Source: Ricinus communis (taxonomy: Eukaryota; Streptophyta; Magnoliopsida; Malpighiales; Euphorbiaceae). From it: DNA of 64,000 bases. The first letter of the stretch is position 1; every line of letters begins with the position of its first letter. The notes beneath the pieces are model-generated. The model made no database searches, was not told the origin of the DNA, and saw nothing but the letters and a program-made list of their open reading frames with translations. The stretch is taken from positions 18,092,429-18,156,428 of the forward strand of contig NC_063264.1 of assembly GCF_019578655.1 (NCBI RefSeq). The letters run 5' to 3'. The translations under genes were made by a program, and so were the position numbers. Shown piece by piece: positions 22,306-34,186 of this stretch.

Positions 22306-25160
22306 CACTTACCCTAAAGATAACTGAAAATAATAATTAAAAAAATGGCTACTGAAAATAATAGTAACTTAAAAAAATAGTTCTATTTCTCACATATTAA
22401 ATTAGAAATTTTTATTATTTTTTGTTTACAATTTATTAATGTCCTATTTTTTTAGTAAATTTATTCGTCTCCTCCTTTTTACTTTTATATATATTATGAT
22501 ATTCGGTCTCATTGTACATTTTTTGATAACTTGCATATGAGGTCACTTAATTTTATCATTTATAATAAAAAGGTATTGAACTTTTAATTTGTAACTTAAA
22601 GATACCTAAATTTTAATTTAATAACCACCAATAGGTTTCTCCGATCTAAACTGATGATGTGGCAATTACAGAGGAATATTTTTCAAATATTATCCACATA
22701 AGCAATGTCACATGTCAAAAAGGACTTAGTATTAATCATAGTCATCTTGTAGACACATCAGCTCAATAAAAAAACTAAATCACATACTTTCCCACACACT
22801 CTCTCATTTATTCACTACACACTAAGTGAATCATAAGTCCCTTTACAATGATATGAGGAAATCGTAAATAGTTGGAAAATGACGGAGAAAGATAAGCAAA
22901 TGAGAGATGCTGGATTAACAGTGATAATCAATTGGATGAAAAGGGGAGAAGGAGAAAGGGCATCACGATATTTTAAGTGCTTAAGAATTTGGATAATTGT
23001 TTTTGTATTTGTCATTCTATTAATCGAGTTAGGATAAAATTTGGAGAAAATTGAAAAATTGCGACTGACTTTTAGGGTTTCAGTAATGGTGGTGTTAGGT
23101 TTTAATAATCTGGGGTTAAATATTGAAAATAAAGAACATAAAATTAAAATGGGGTTTCTATAATACTTGTTTTTGGGTTGTAACTAGTTATTAATTTTTT
23201 CCTAAATTGTTTGTTGCAACACCTGTTTCTAAGTACTTTACACTTCATATACACCATGTGTTGGTATTTTCTATTAAGGGTTATGTTGAACAAACAATTG
23301 CTTATATTGACTTCTATAGCTTAAAAAAATGTTGAAATTCAATATCAAATGCAATAGCTAAAGAGTGTGGATTATAAGCTGAAAATTTTTGGTTGAATCC
23401 AAGGAAACACTATATAGATTATTTAAATAAATTAAATAATAACTATGATGCAGTTGAGATGTCACTATTCATTGATGATTTGAAAGTTGTGCATGTGTAT
23501 GCTAGAGATTTGAATGGGTTGATTGAAGTGGTTAGAAATGGAGATAATGTTGAGGATAATATAGTAGGAGGTAGTACTATTGAGGAGATTGAATTCGAAA
23601 AAGATATGAGGATGATATAGCTAATCCTCATTTTCAAGTAAGTATGAAATTTAAGTCTTTTAAGTAGTTTAAGACAACTATAAGGAATTATATATAAGGT
23701 ACAAGTGGAAGTGCAGATTTAGGCCGAACACCAAAATAAAATGCAAGGTAGTATGTGTAAAATGGTATGGGTTCTACATATAGGCTATATTTATAGTGAT
23801 AAATAAGAGTACAATTCAAATAAAATTAGGGTAATTTGAGCATTCTTATAGAAAGAAGCATGAGAATAGGATTTGACTACAAAATAGAATGCAAAACAGT
23901 ATTTGGAGAGTTTCATAGCTAATCTTACATGAGCCATTGAAGGCATTGTCTAAGCAGTGCAATATAACTACAATAAAATATAAGTAGGATAAATGCATGA
24001 AGTATTAGAGACTTAACACCTAAACATATTGATGGTGATGAAAGGAAACAAATTTCAAGGCTTCATGACTATTGACTTGAGGTTATAAAGAGCAACACTA
24101 GTACTATAGTTTAATCTAACTTGAATGATGGTGTTTTCAAAGGGATGTATGTATGCTTAGGTGCTTTAAAGGCTGGTTTCAAAAAAGGCTGCAGAACATT
24201 AATTTCTCTAGATGACTGCTTTTTGAAGGGCATTTATGGAGGTCAACTATTAGCAACAATTGTAATTGATGTAAATGAATGCATTTATCTCTAGCCTAGG
24301 TCATTGCTAAGTAGGAGAACAAGGAGAACTGGATTTGGTCTCAGATTAATTAGCAATTGACTTGGAGGTGACAAATAGCTATCGTTGGTCTTTTATGAGT
24401 GACTGGCAAAATGTAGTTATTTATGCTGCATTTTTTAATGTTTTAGTTTTTTTTACATTAGATTTTTTAGGTTGTGATGTGTTGCATTTGTGTATTATTA
24501 ATTTGTATAAGGTCTCATACAAGCTATTGAGCATGCATTCATAAATTCTAAGCATAAATACTATGTTAGGCATTCTAACCAATTGTAAAAGGAGGTTTTG
24601 GCAAAGATGTGAGAGAACTGCTATGGGATGATGCTAGGGCAAGTTATGTCCAACATTTTAGCAAAATTATAGACAAAATAGCCGAGTTAAATAAAGGAGC
24701 ATATGAGTATCTCAATAACATAGATCCCTATCATTTATGCAAATCTTACTTTTACGAACACCTAAGTGTGACATGGTCTTTAATAACTTGTGAATACTTT
24801 AACAACACCATATTAGATACTAGGCTTAAGAGAGTTATAACAATGAATGAGATAATCAGAACAAAGTTAATGAAGAGGATTAAAAAAAAGGCGTCGTGGG
24901 TGGCATGACAATAATGAAAGGAGAAAAAAATATCAAAAACAAGTGGAAGCTAAGCATGAATATCATTTGATATTGATGGAAAAGATAAAGAACGTTAGGA
25001 GGTGAAAGGACAGATTAATTCAATAAAAAATCGAACATAATGAGAAGTGTAAAGATGTTTAGTGGCCATATTATAGCATAAATAGGCACTTTAAGTGATA
25101 GAGTAACCTAGAAACCCACAGGCATTGGAATGAAAGTCAAGTTTCTGATTGGAGTATGGA
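22306..25160 (+). mobile_element. MULE (MuDR-type) inserted in the copia integrase
   Basis: The copia integrase reading is interrupted between the phrases corresponding to SHAYLPLPFWN (near 25,200) and TSSYLINKMP (near 22,280). The intervening DNA carries a plus-strand MuDR transposase. The flanks GTTAAGAGC and GTTTAGTGG may be an eroded 9-bp duplication. No convincing terminal inverted repeats were found, so the borders are given to within about 20 bp. Confidence 0.6.
23235..25020 (+). pseudogene. MuDR-type transposase, decayed
   Basis: In order on the plus strand: an N-terminal region (KYFTLHIHH near 23,232; VHVYARDL near 23,490), then the DDE core with TLISLDDCFLKG and YGGQLLATIVIDVNEC (24,200-24,280). 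Next come SYRWSFMSDWQN (24,370-24,410), ELLWDDARASYVQHFSKI (24,615-24,665), LNKGAYEYL and LMKRIKKKA. These match MULE transposases, which cut and paste DNA through a DDE triad. Several stops and frameshifts separate the pieces. The C-terminal SWIM-type zinc region is not recognisable. Confidence 0.85.
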
Positions 25161-26870
25161 AAAAGGTGTTTAGTGGCAAAGGAATATTCCAGAAGGGGAG
25201 AGGTAGTTATGCATGACTTAAGAGAGACAAACATGTTTTAACTATATGATAATGACATTGTTTAGAATATCCATTATGCTTGGGGATTGAGATGTAAAAT
25301 ACCATTGGTGGCCAAGAATGGCTTTAATGCTTGATATTCCATATCATTATCGGAGTATAAAGTAAGGATTTTATGATGAAAGAATCGTTCTCTTTAGAGT
25401 TTTGAAATGAGTAAAAATATCATACACATGAGATTTGTTGAAAAGGAAGACCATATATATTTAATGAAATGATCAACAAATATCACATAGTATTTAAAGC
25501 CACCAAAGAGTGAATTGGTGAAGTCCATACATCGGAGAATAAGAGCTGAAATGAGTGAGTAGAAGAGATACTAGATTGGAAAAAGATAATTTGTCTTTTA
25601 TTGCATTGGCATGCATTATGATAAGTAATTGAAGAGGACGAGGAAGACACATCTAAGTTAAACTGGGATAACACAATGTTTTAAAATGGAAAAAGCAGGA
25701 TTGATTAGTCTGTACGCTACCAAACACAAGTAAAGGTGATGACTATAGAGAGGTAGGAATTGGCCACTCATACATGCCATTTTTAGCTCGTCTTTGTAAA
25801 AGAATTGCCCCTATCAGAAGATCTTTCACATTAAATAATCGAGGTAAGAATTCAATAGATGTATTATTTGTTATGTAGAATTGTAAGATGGAAATAAGAT
25901 TATTTTTATGTAAGGTACATATAAAATATTGTTTAGTGTAGAGGTACGAGATGGAGTAGACAAAGAAGTAGAACCAGTATGAATGACAAGTAATCTTAAG
26001 GCATCAATGATCATGATGTCATCAGCACCATCATACTGAGTATGAAAATAGAGATTACTTAGGTCAGAAGTAACATGGTGAGACGCGCCACTATCCAAAA
26101 GCCATTTAGAAGTATCAGGTGATGTTGTAGAAACATTAGCTCGAGGGTAGCCAGTTTATTTGAACTCTTAGCTTTTATGGTTTAGAGGGTTGAGGTTTCT
26201 AAGATGATTGTTGTTATAGTGCTTGCTATTGAGAAGCTTGAGATTGTGAATTGATAAGGGTGAATGAACATCTTTTGGCTATATGTCCTTGGACATTACA
26301 AGCTTGACCCTTACGAGATATGAAGGTTGTGGTTGGTGATTGCGAAAGTTATAGGAGACAGAGAGTTGATTGTTTCTCATGAAGGTGGACATCAGGAGTT
26401 GCATTTTGATGTTGAGTTGGTTTTTGCAAGAAGGGGTGACGATGGTTAGGACTGCATCAATGGTAAATTTTTATTTATTAATTTTCATAGAGCTCGTCAA
26501 AAAAGATAGTTGTATCGTGACCATAGATTGGGCCTACAATGGATTTATAGTCATCATTTAAATCATCAAGGATCTTTTGAATTAGATCCTCATTATCCAT
26601 TAGGTTGCCTATGATGACTAGTTGGTCAGGTCGGTTTTTGATGCACAACATATATACAAATGGTTTGAATTCCGTTTATGACATGTTTGCTTTGATCCTT
26701 GATTTGTTTGATGTGTCCATGAGATGATCGTGCATGGGTGTTTGAAAGGATGGTCCAAGCTTCTAGAGATGTTTTAGAGAGTTGGTGAAGTGGAATAATA
26801 AAAGCATATAAGGACTCTATGGTGGCATAAAAATGAGTTTCTCCTAGCATTTTTAGGTGATGAAATCTAG
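25161..26870 (-). pseudogene. Ty1/copia gag, protease and integrase core remnant
   Basis: Reading leftwards on the minus strand: Gag (SLEAWTILSNTHA and HGHIKQIKDQ near 26,700-26,790), a zinc knuckle at about 26,268-26,309 reading GQACNVQGHIAKRC, whose first Cys is replaced by Gly, the aspartic protease start DSGASHHVTSDLSN (26,060-26,095), then integrase with LLFSDVWTSP (near 25,540) and YQALKPFLATNGI (near 25,320). Broken by stops. The sequence stops at about 26,870, where viral sequence begins, so the start of Gag and the 5' LTR are missing. Confidence 0.85.
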
Positions 26871-29558
26871 ATTCGGAGTTGTGATATTATTAACTATGAT
26901 TGTAACTAGTGTCTAGTGGATATAGAGGATATCTCACCCCTATAATTCTTTGTTTAATGGTTTATAACTAATAACTATCTAGGAACCCTTCTTTCTAATT
27001 CAACATAAAATGTTGGGCAACTCCATAGAATATGACTTTTTCTAATAAGTCCTTTGGTTTCAAACTAATGATTTTTTTGCATATTTCTAGATGCTTGGGC
27101 CCCATTGCAATGGGTCTTACCTTGGTGGAATTTTTTTTTTATTAAAATTAGGTTCATATGGTAGAGTGACCACATGTTTCTGCCTATCTCAAAAGGTATT
27201 AGGCATCTCAGAACATATTTCAGCAGTCATCTCTTGCTGAATAATTTCAATTATTTTCTTTTATTGCTGGCAACAATAATTGCCCTTCTATTTTCTTCTT
27301 ATTAACTTCCTTAATTAAAGAAGATAAGAATCGTTCTTTTGCCTTGAATAAATTCAATTTCTTTTAGTGTTGGACTAAAAATAAAATAAAAATAAATTAT
27401 TCTTTCTTCCTTTTAGGATGCTATTTCCTTTTCAAAAATTTCTTTTATCGAGTATTAGCATATGCAAAAAAGGGTTTTCCAATATTACCTGAAAATAAAC
27501 CCCTTTATTGCATATATCAACATTTAATATGTATACTTAATTCCTAGTCTTGATCCAACTACTGTATTTAGTTCTTATATTGTTCTAGAGAAATACTTGG
27601 ATGGAACTATTCCTTCATGAATGCAATTAGTCAGCTTCTGAATCAACCAACTCAATTGTATGGAAGATGAATTGCTTGTTGACTACCACTATGATATAAG
27701 TGTTCCATTTATGAGTAATCACCGACAACATTCTTTTCACAATCTTCCTTCTCTGAGTTTATTTTAGCAATAAATAGATTGGTTAAAGACTTTTTAAGTC
27801 CATCTATAGATAAGGCTTGAATCTGTTGTTTTATTTACACTTGTTGGCATAATGACTTGGTTTTCCATGTTTGTAACAAACTAATTTTGTGCAGCTTTAT
27901 GAGTTTGCTTCTTAACGTTATAATTTTTATAAGGTTTTCTTTTTTTTGGATAATAATAATTATCTTTTGCTTGCATTTTTTTCTTGTTAGAAAACAAAGG
28001 CTGATATCCTTTTTGCTCACAAAAATCATTTAGCAATCTTTTGGTAGTGGCCTTGTCTTTTTCTGTTGATTATGAATTTTCATGTCGTTACATAACGAGA
28101 TTACCTTAACTACTACTTCTAATGCTAAATCTCCATATATATATATATATAAATATTGCATGGGATTACACCATCATGCTTATTTTTAATCATTGTCCTT
28201 ACCCTTTTTGCAAATAAGGGCGATGATCCTGATAAAAACTTTTCTTTCTAAAAATCATTATGATTGTCTTTTTTGGTGAAGGCCGTAGAGAGCACATCTT
28301 TGTACCATTTGAAATGAGATAAATGGGGGCATCTTAAGTTTATGAGCTATTTATGTGATTTATCTAAGTAAGCACTAGTGGGTCCTATAAAATGAATCCC
28401 TATAGTGTATAATAGGGTATTAACTGCGTCAGAAACCGATCTTTGCTGCATAATTGGTTGTCCTCCAGTGTTTTAAATGGTAGTCATTTCAGTTTTAACT
28501 GCTATGAGAATTTTCATCTTCACTTCTTGCGATAAATAAAATCCCACCATCCTTTAAGTTGGCTTAGAAATCTCATAATAATAGCTTTAGCTATGGTGTC
28601 ATCAGAATTTCCTCGAACCCTTGAAGCGTTTGCATACATGGTCATGTAATGCATTCAGATAGTCCATCTATGTTCCATTCAACTATAGATGTACTATCAA
28701 TATAAAATAAAATTAAAGGAATTATCTTCAAATTAAGATCAATACAACACGACCTTGGATAATAAGGCATTATTGGAATACTTACACTTATCTTAGGATA
28801 AACAATTTTATTAATCTGGCTAGTTTCCTAGGAGAACATGCTTTCAAGGTTATTAATAAACCTCTCTTCCTTTTGAGATTATTCTAAGTTTAATTCTTCT
28901 GACTCCCATCTCGCTGACTCAATGCTTTTAATCGGAATGTTAATAGAGGGTGGCTTGCAATAGAATACCTTGAAATCAAATTTTCTTGATGGCTAACCTA
29001 ATAGATCTTGCAATTATTAAAAGGAGAAATACTCTTACCATAATTTTTTATTCTTAGCGATGAGAGTCTTTTGATTAACTCTTATACCATTTCAGCCTTT
29101 TCATCTCTTGCTAGTTTTATCTTATTTAGATGTATCTATAGGTTTAAACAATATCTTCTTTTCATAAGGGGTGAAAGAGGATTCTTGTTCCGGTATGTGA
29201 TCCATTGTCGACTTTAAGCCGACTACTTTAGATTCTATTCTATCAAATTGCTTTCCAATCGTGTACAACGATAAATTGGAAAAATAATTTTGTTGTACTA
29301 TAGTGTCTAAATTTGCTCCTCCTTTATAAGGAGAACATTAAGGATGACTCATATTTTCTTCACTTCTTTGAATTCCTAGTAAGGAAGGTGTCCTTCTTGA
29401 AGGCGTACATTGATGTTAGAACAATATGTTCTGGGAGATAAGTAAGAAGAATAAGACCTCATGTCTGGGTGAAAAATAACCAATCTATTTATTGAAAATG
29501 CAATTTCAACATTTGCATCTTCATATTCTATTATTTCCTAGATAGACTTGAGAGGGAG

Positions 29559-30034
29559 ATATTTTTCATATCAAAGGAGTACCACGTGCTTTATTTTCTT
29601 AGCATCTTTTAGGTAAAGATTTATATTTTTATTATCTTTTATATAGTTTTGCATGTATATAATATGAGCCATTACTAAATTATGATTTTATAAGCAATGT
29701 GACATCTAACGATGTATCATAGAATTCATAAATATATTAGAATTTTATTTAATAAATTATTTCTTAAATTTGATTAAAATTAAAAAAAATTATGTTTTAA
29801 CAATTTATTATGATTATAAAATATCTAATTGGATGCTTAATTACTTAAAATTACTTGTGTTATTAAAAATTTATATTTCTATTAATATTTACAAGCTAAA
29901 AAATGAGAAAAACATTAGATGTACTTAAAAATGCTTAAAAAATAAAACACACGTTACTCTTTTGATACAAAAAATACTTCTGTCCCTTAAGTGTAAAAGC
30001 GCCACATCGTAGGGTAGATTCTTGAACTTTACCC
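29559..30034 (+). repeat. 0.48-kb dispersed repeat, copy 1, inside the viral arm
   Basis: Matches 41,613-42,086 in the same orientation along its whole length. Shared passages include TATGTTTTAACAATTTA, ATCTAATTGGATGCT and GATACAAAAAATACTT. It is non-coding. It replaces part of the viral movement-protein region and is absent from the right arm, so it arrived after the two arms separated. Confidence 0.8.
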
Positions 30035-30734
30035 AATTTTCTAATCTAGGTAGCATATCATAACATGTGGTTTTAATATCAAGGCTTTATGCACATAATA
30101 AATTTGGGTCAGAAATGGAGAGAGTGAAATTTGGAAGCAAGAGAAATAAACCGGAGCATCACATAAGGTTGATTATGCTGCTCCTACAAGACAGTCATGA
30201 AATTTATTATGCCTTTTATCTCGTACACATATTATTACTAAGATATTTAACCCTAATTTAGTGGCTGATTTTAAAGCAACCTACATTATTCCTACATGAA
30301 GAAACTTGTATTTTTCTTTATGATTTGCTAATAGGTTTTGGAAAAAATTAAAGGAACTAAATTTCTCATGAATATGAATAGCTTGTTCTATAGTTTTAAT
30401 AACATTAATAGATTTAAATATAAATTGATTATTCGACTTATAAATGAAGGAAGAATTTATTAGAGGAAGTTTCCAATTCTGAAGATTTTACTCAATATTT
30501 TCTAGTAATAATATTTCTTTATTCTTTAATTTTTTTTTAACTTTAGTAGCACTGACTGAGTTATTAGTAAAATTATCAAAACTCTCAAATATTTTATCTA
30601 TGACTAAATTCAAGATCACTGTCAACAATTTACTCCTAGGTTCAGACATGCTTACCTTGGCTTACAAGGACAATAATTGAAACGCGACTTAAGGTTTCAT
30701 TTGAATTCAATCAAAATAAAACACTCAATGGTAA

Positions 30735-30747
30735 GGCTTTGATACCA
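30735..30747 (-). other. Viral primer-binding site (tRNA-Met type)
   Basis: The minus strand reads TGGTATCAAAGCC, one base from the plant initiator tRNA-Met complement used by pararetroviruses to start DNA synthesis. It marks the start of a viral genome unit next to the gypsy fragment. Confidence 0.8.
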
Positions 30748-30761
30748 ATAGAGGAAGCTTA

Positions 30762-31322
30762 ATGTACATCAAGTTTCATACTAAGCTAAAAGAAGTGCTC
30801 AATTAAGATCTCATAAGTCTTATGAATCTTAAAATGCCCCCATTAAATTGTCCCCGTATGCTTCTTTAGATCACACAAAGAACAAGAAGGAACATATAAA
30901 TGGTTCTTTTAAACATGTACCCATCAAATATATAAAACTCATTAATGGCAACCCCACTAGTACAAGCATCATAAACTTTACCAAAGTCATTATCATGTGA
31001 ATATAATTCCTTAATAAACTCAAAATTCAATAACTTAGAATCTAGAGTATTAAGTAAGCTATACTTGCGAGACAATGCATCAACCACAATTTCTTTTTTA
31101 CCTTGCTTATACTTAATCATATATGGAAAGGTCTCAATGAACTTTATCCACTTAGCATGCCTTCGGTATAGCTTGTCTTAGCTCATTAAGTTCTTTGAAC
31201 TCTCATATGGGTGTGTATGACAAACTCCTATAAGTAGTTGTTCCAAGTTTGCAAAGATCGAACCAAGGCAAACAACTCTTTGTCATATGTGGGATACTTC
31301 AATGTTGCTCCATTTAACTTCT
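30762..31322 (-). pseudogene. Ty3/gypsy RNase H to early integrase fragment (left copy)
   Basis: About 560 bp on the minus strand, from the [24 protein letters not shown] RNase H region through [20 protein letters not shown] (end of RNase H) to a segment leading towards the zinc-binding start of integrase. Related to plant Ty3/gypsy elements, not to the virus around it. It lies between two viral primer-binding sites (30,747 and 31,558). Stops interrupt it. Confidence 0.8.
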
Positions 31323-31570
31323 CACTAATAATAATATTTCCTTATTCTTTGATTTACTTTTAACCTCATTAACACCGGTTGAGCCATTAGCAAAATTACA
31401 ATAACTTTAGAATATTTTATCCATGACCAAATTCAAGATCACTGTCAATGATTTACTCCTAAATTCAGACACACCTACCTTGGCTTAGAAGGACAATAAT
31501 GGAAATGCGACTTAAGGTTTCACTTGCATTTAATCACAATAAGATACTCGATAGTAAGGTTCTGATACCA
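31323..31570 (-). pseudogene. Short viral leader piece with primer-binding site
   Basis: About 235 bp of viral leader and the start of the coding region on the minus strand, beginning at a primer-binding site at 31,558-31,570 (TGGTATCAGAACC, one base from the tRNA-Met complement). It duplicates the sequence that restarts at 30,747 and is missing from the matching place in the right arm. Confidence 0.75.
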
Positions 31571-34137
31571 ATATAGGAAGCTTACGCAAAGAGTGTAAGA
31601 AAATCATTGGGTCTCAAGAATTATTCTTTCTAAAGCAGTTATTAAAATGTTTAATATAAAAAACTGATTTTCTATTTCCTTTATATGTAAATAATTTTCT
31701 GGATTATTATAATATTATACAAAAAAAATTTGTTGGATTAATTCACCTTTTAATTAAATTAGGCTTTTTTTTGTCTCTCCATTCAATTAATGCAAGCTTT
31801 TCAATAAGCTTTTCTATAACGGTAAACATGAAGAATGTATAAGAGAATAGGATAGTAAACTTAGTATGTTATTGTTTAGCAGAATAACTAGCTACAGGTT
31901 TGAGCAAAAAAGGACACAACCGGTTACAAGTTTGAACAAGCAAGAGCACATTGATTAACTACTGCTTAAAAATATTCACATTGAAACACTTATAAACATT
32001 TCACTCTTTTATAAAATTATTTTTAGTCACAAACACTCAGCTTTTTTTAGAGAGAGCTCAGTAGCTATTTTCAACCTTTTTCTTTTACTTGCTTCCCGAC
32101 TTACTTCCCCCAGGTTTTTTTAGAGTCTCTTGAAAATATTTTGACGTAATTGCTTACATAAGCAAACTAAATTATGTCTGACAGAATATTTTAGATATCA
32201 TAACCGTTAGGGTCTTGAGAATTTATTGTTGATAACGCATCAACTCACATGTTATCTTCATCATCAGTTCCTCTAAGCTGTCCTTGTCTTTTAGCTTGTT
32301 GTGCCTCTCACGCTATCTCTTTCTTGAGGACATAGATTCCTCCTTATCTATCAGAGCTGCCATAAAGTGTTGCTTTATTTCATCTTTCATAAAATTTTCA
32401 AAAAGATCATTAAATAGGTTTTTTTAAATCTGATGTGCTTAGCTGTCCAATGATAGGGAGGGATGAGTAGGCCTACGATAAGCTCTTCTTTTCAAAAGTA
32501 ATTATTCCCTTTGCTGAATAAACCGAGGATGATGCGAAAAAATTAAATTTATTCCATCATTTGATTAATACTCTTTTTGCTAACCATGGAATATTTTTTG
32601 TAGTTTTATCAAATTTAGGTTTTCTTTTCCCAAGTATTTGCTACTCCCATTTCATAACCCATGGGGTTTTATAGAAAATAGTAAAGGAGAAACTATGATT
32701 CTTATGATTTTTATTTTTAAAAATAAACTGCTCGTAAATAGTTCTAACTTCATTTAGGAATATTATAGGAAATAATCCCCAATTTAACAAAAAACCATTC
32801 AATAAAATAAATATGCAGGATATTGTGACCTTTCAATTGAAACTTAGTCCACCAGCTAAACTTGTGTTGCCTATTATCATATAATAAGGCTCCTGACTAA
32901 GCTCTCATATAATCAAAGTAAATAAATTTCTAATATGAAATGAAAACTTTAATTTTTTGGTTGCAAGATGACTTTTTTCCCATTCTTTCAATGTAATAAC
33001 CTTTTTTATAATAAACTAACTATAGGCAGGGTTTTCTCCAGATTGTTTTGTAGCAAAAAAGATAATGGAACCAGTTTCTCCAAAAATACCCTGATAATAA
33101 TTATAAGCTTTATGAGTTATAGAGAAATATTTAGTATATATTTCCATTGCTTCATAAGGTTGTGAACATGCATGTTTAACATCAATTACTAATAAAAATT
33201 TATTGGTAATGGGAATATGGATATAAGTTTTCTTCCTCCATTATTGCTTTAATGCTAATTTTATAATTATCTTTTCTAAGACGATTTGTTCGTATAAAAT
33301 CATTGATGGTAGTCTCATTAGACCTTTTGGACGGGATTGCTAGAGCTTTACCCTTTGAACTTATTCTCTATAAGAAATTTTCTTGTTAGAAAATCAAGTA
33401 GAAGTTAGCACTTCCATTAATAAATTCTATATTAAAATAAAAAACAGATAGTATGGCCTACCATTTAGCGAGAATTTGCTTTGATCCTATATTTTTAATA
33501 TCTTTTAGTAGAATGTCTTTGGCAGATTTACAGTCTATCCTGATAAGAAATTTTTAGTTTAATAGATCAGACTCAAATTTTTGACACGTAAGATGATTGA
33601 GAGAATTTCTTTTTTGACGATAGAGTAATTTACTCTAGGTCCTGTCCAAATATTTAAAGTAAATCTAACTAATTGCTCTTTATTTTGAGTCATTTGCTTA
33701 AGGATACCCCTGTAACCCTTTGTAGATGCATATGTTTCGACAGTTTTAAAGGCTTCAGGGTGTGGAATTGCCAGACATGGAAGCTCTTTAGTTTATAATT
33801 TAATCTTTTGAACAACTAAAGTATGGGCCTTCATCCATTCAGGAGGGTTATGTTTTAGCATTTCAGATAAAGATTTAGCATCTTTAGATAAATCTTTATA
33901 AAAATCTGCAATATAGTTAAAACTCCCTGAAAATCTTTATAGTTGAGTCTTCTCCCTTATTTTATTTGAGAATTTGTCAGCAAATTGTATTGCTCTATAT
34001 ATAAGGATAATAGTATCATTTTCTATGTGATGTCCTAGAAACCTATCCTAGTTTGACATAACTTTATCTTTTTTGCTGACACTACTAGACCAACTATCTT
34101 AATAATCTTAATAAAGAAACATAAGATGTTTAAAGTG
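31571..34137 (-). pseudogene. Endogenous caulimovirid, left arm: RT end, RNase H and 3' region
   Basis: Minus-strand viral DNA from the C-terminal part of the reverse transcriptase (near 34,137) through RNase H (about 33.9-33.4 kb) to a weakly conserved C-terminal part and a non-coding 3' end running to the primer-binding site at 31,570. The right arm, 34,187-36,725, is its mirror copy. Stops and shifts are frequent and differ between the arms. The N-terminal half of RT is missing at the inverted-repeat axis. Confidence 0.75.
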
Positions 34138-34186
34138 CAAATTCTTGGAGCAGTTAAAACTGAAATGATAAACCAGTATAGACCAA

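Larger units (their letters stand above)
26930..30761 (-). pseudogene. Endogenous caulimovirid, left arm: leader, movement-protein and coat-protein region
   Basis: Minus-strand pararetrovirus DNA, starting from a primer-binding site at 30,735-30,747. After a leader it carries a region like the 30K-type movement protein of the Caulimoviridae, then coat-protein sequence with a degenerate zinc knuckle at 27,837-27,878 (Cys and His spacing kept, second Cys replaced by His), and further sequence towards about 26,930. It has many stops and shifts. A 0.48-kb repeat interrupts the movement-protein part at 29,559-30,034, and about 215 bp found in the right arm is missing there. The single long polyprotein order suggests a petuvirus-like lineage; that placement is an inference. 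Confidence 0.72.

Noticed and set aside
34138..34186. Inverted-repeat axis as a replication origin or simple assembly artefact
   Set aside because: The arms differ at many positions and by a 0.48-kb insertion and a 235-bp piece, which argues against a recent assembly mirror. No origin features are seen.
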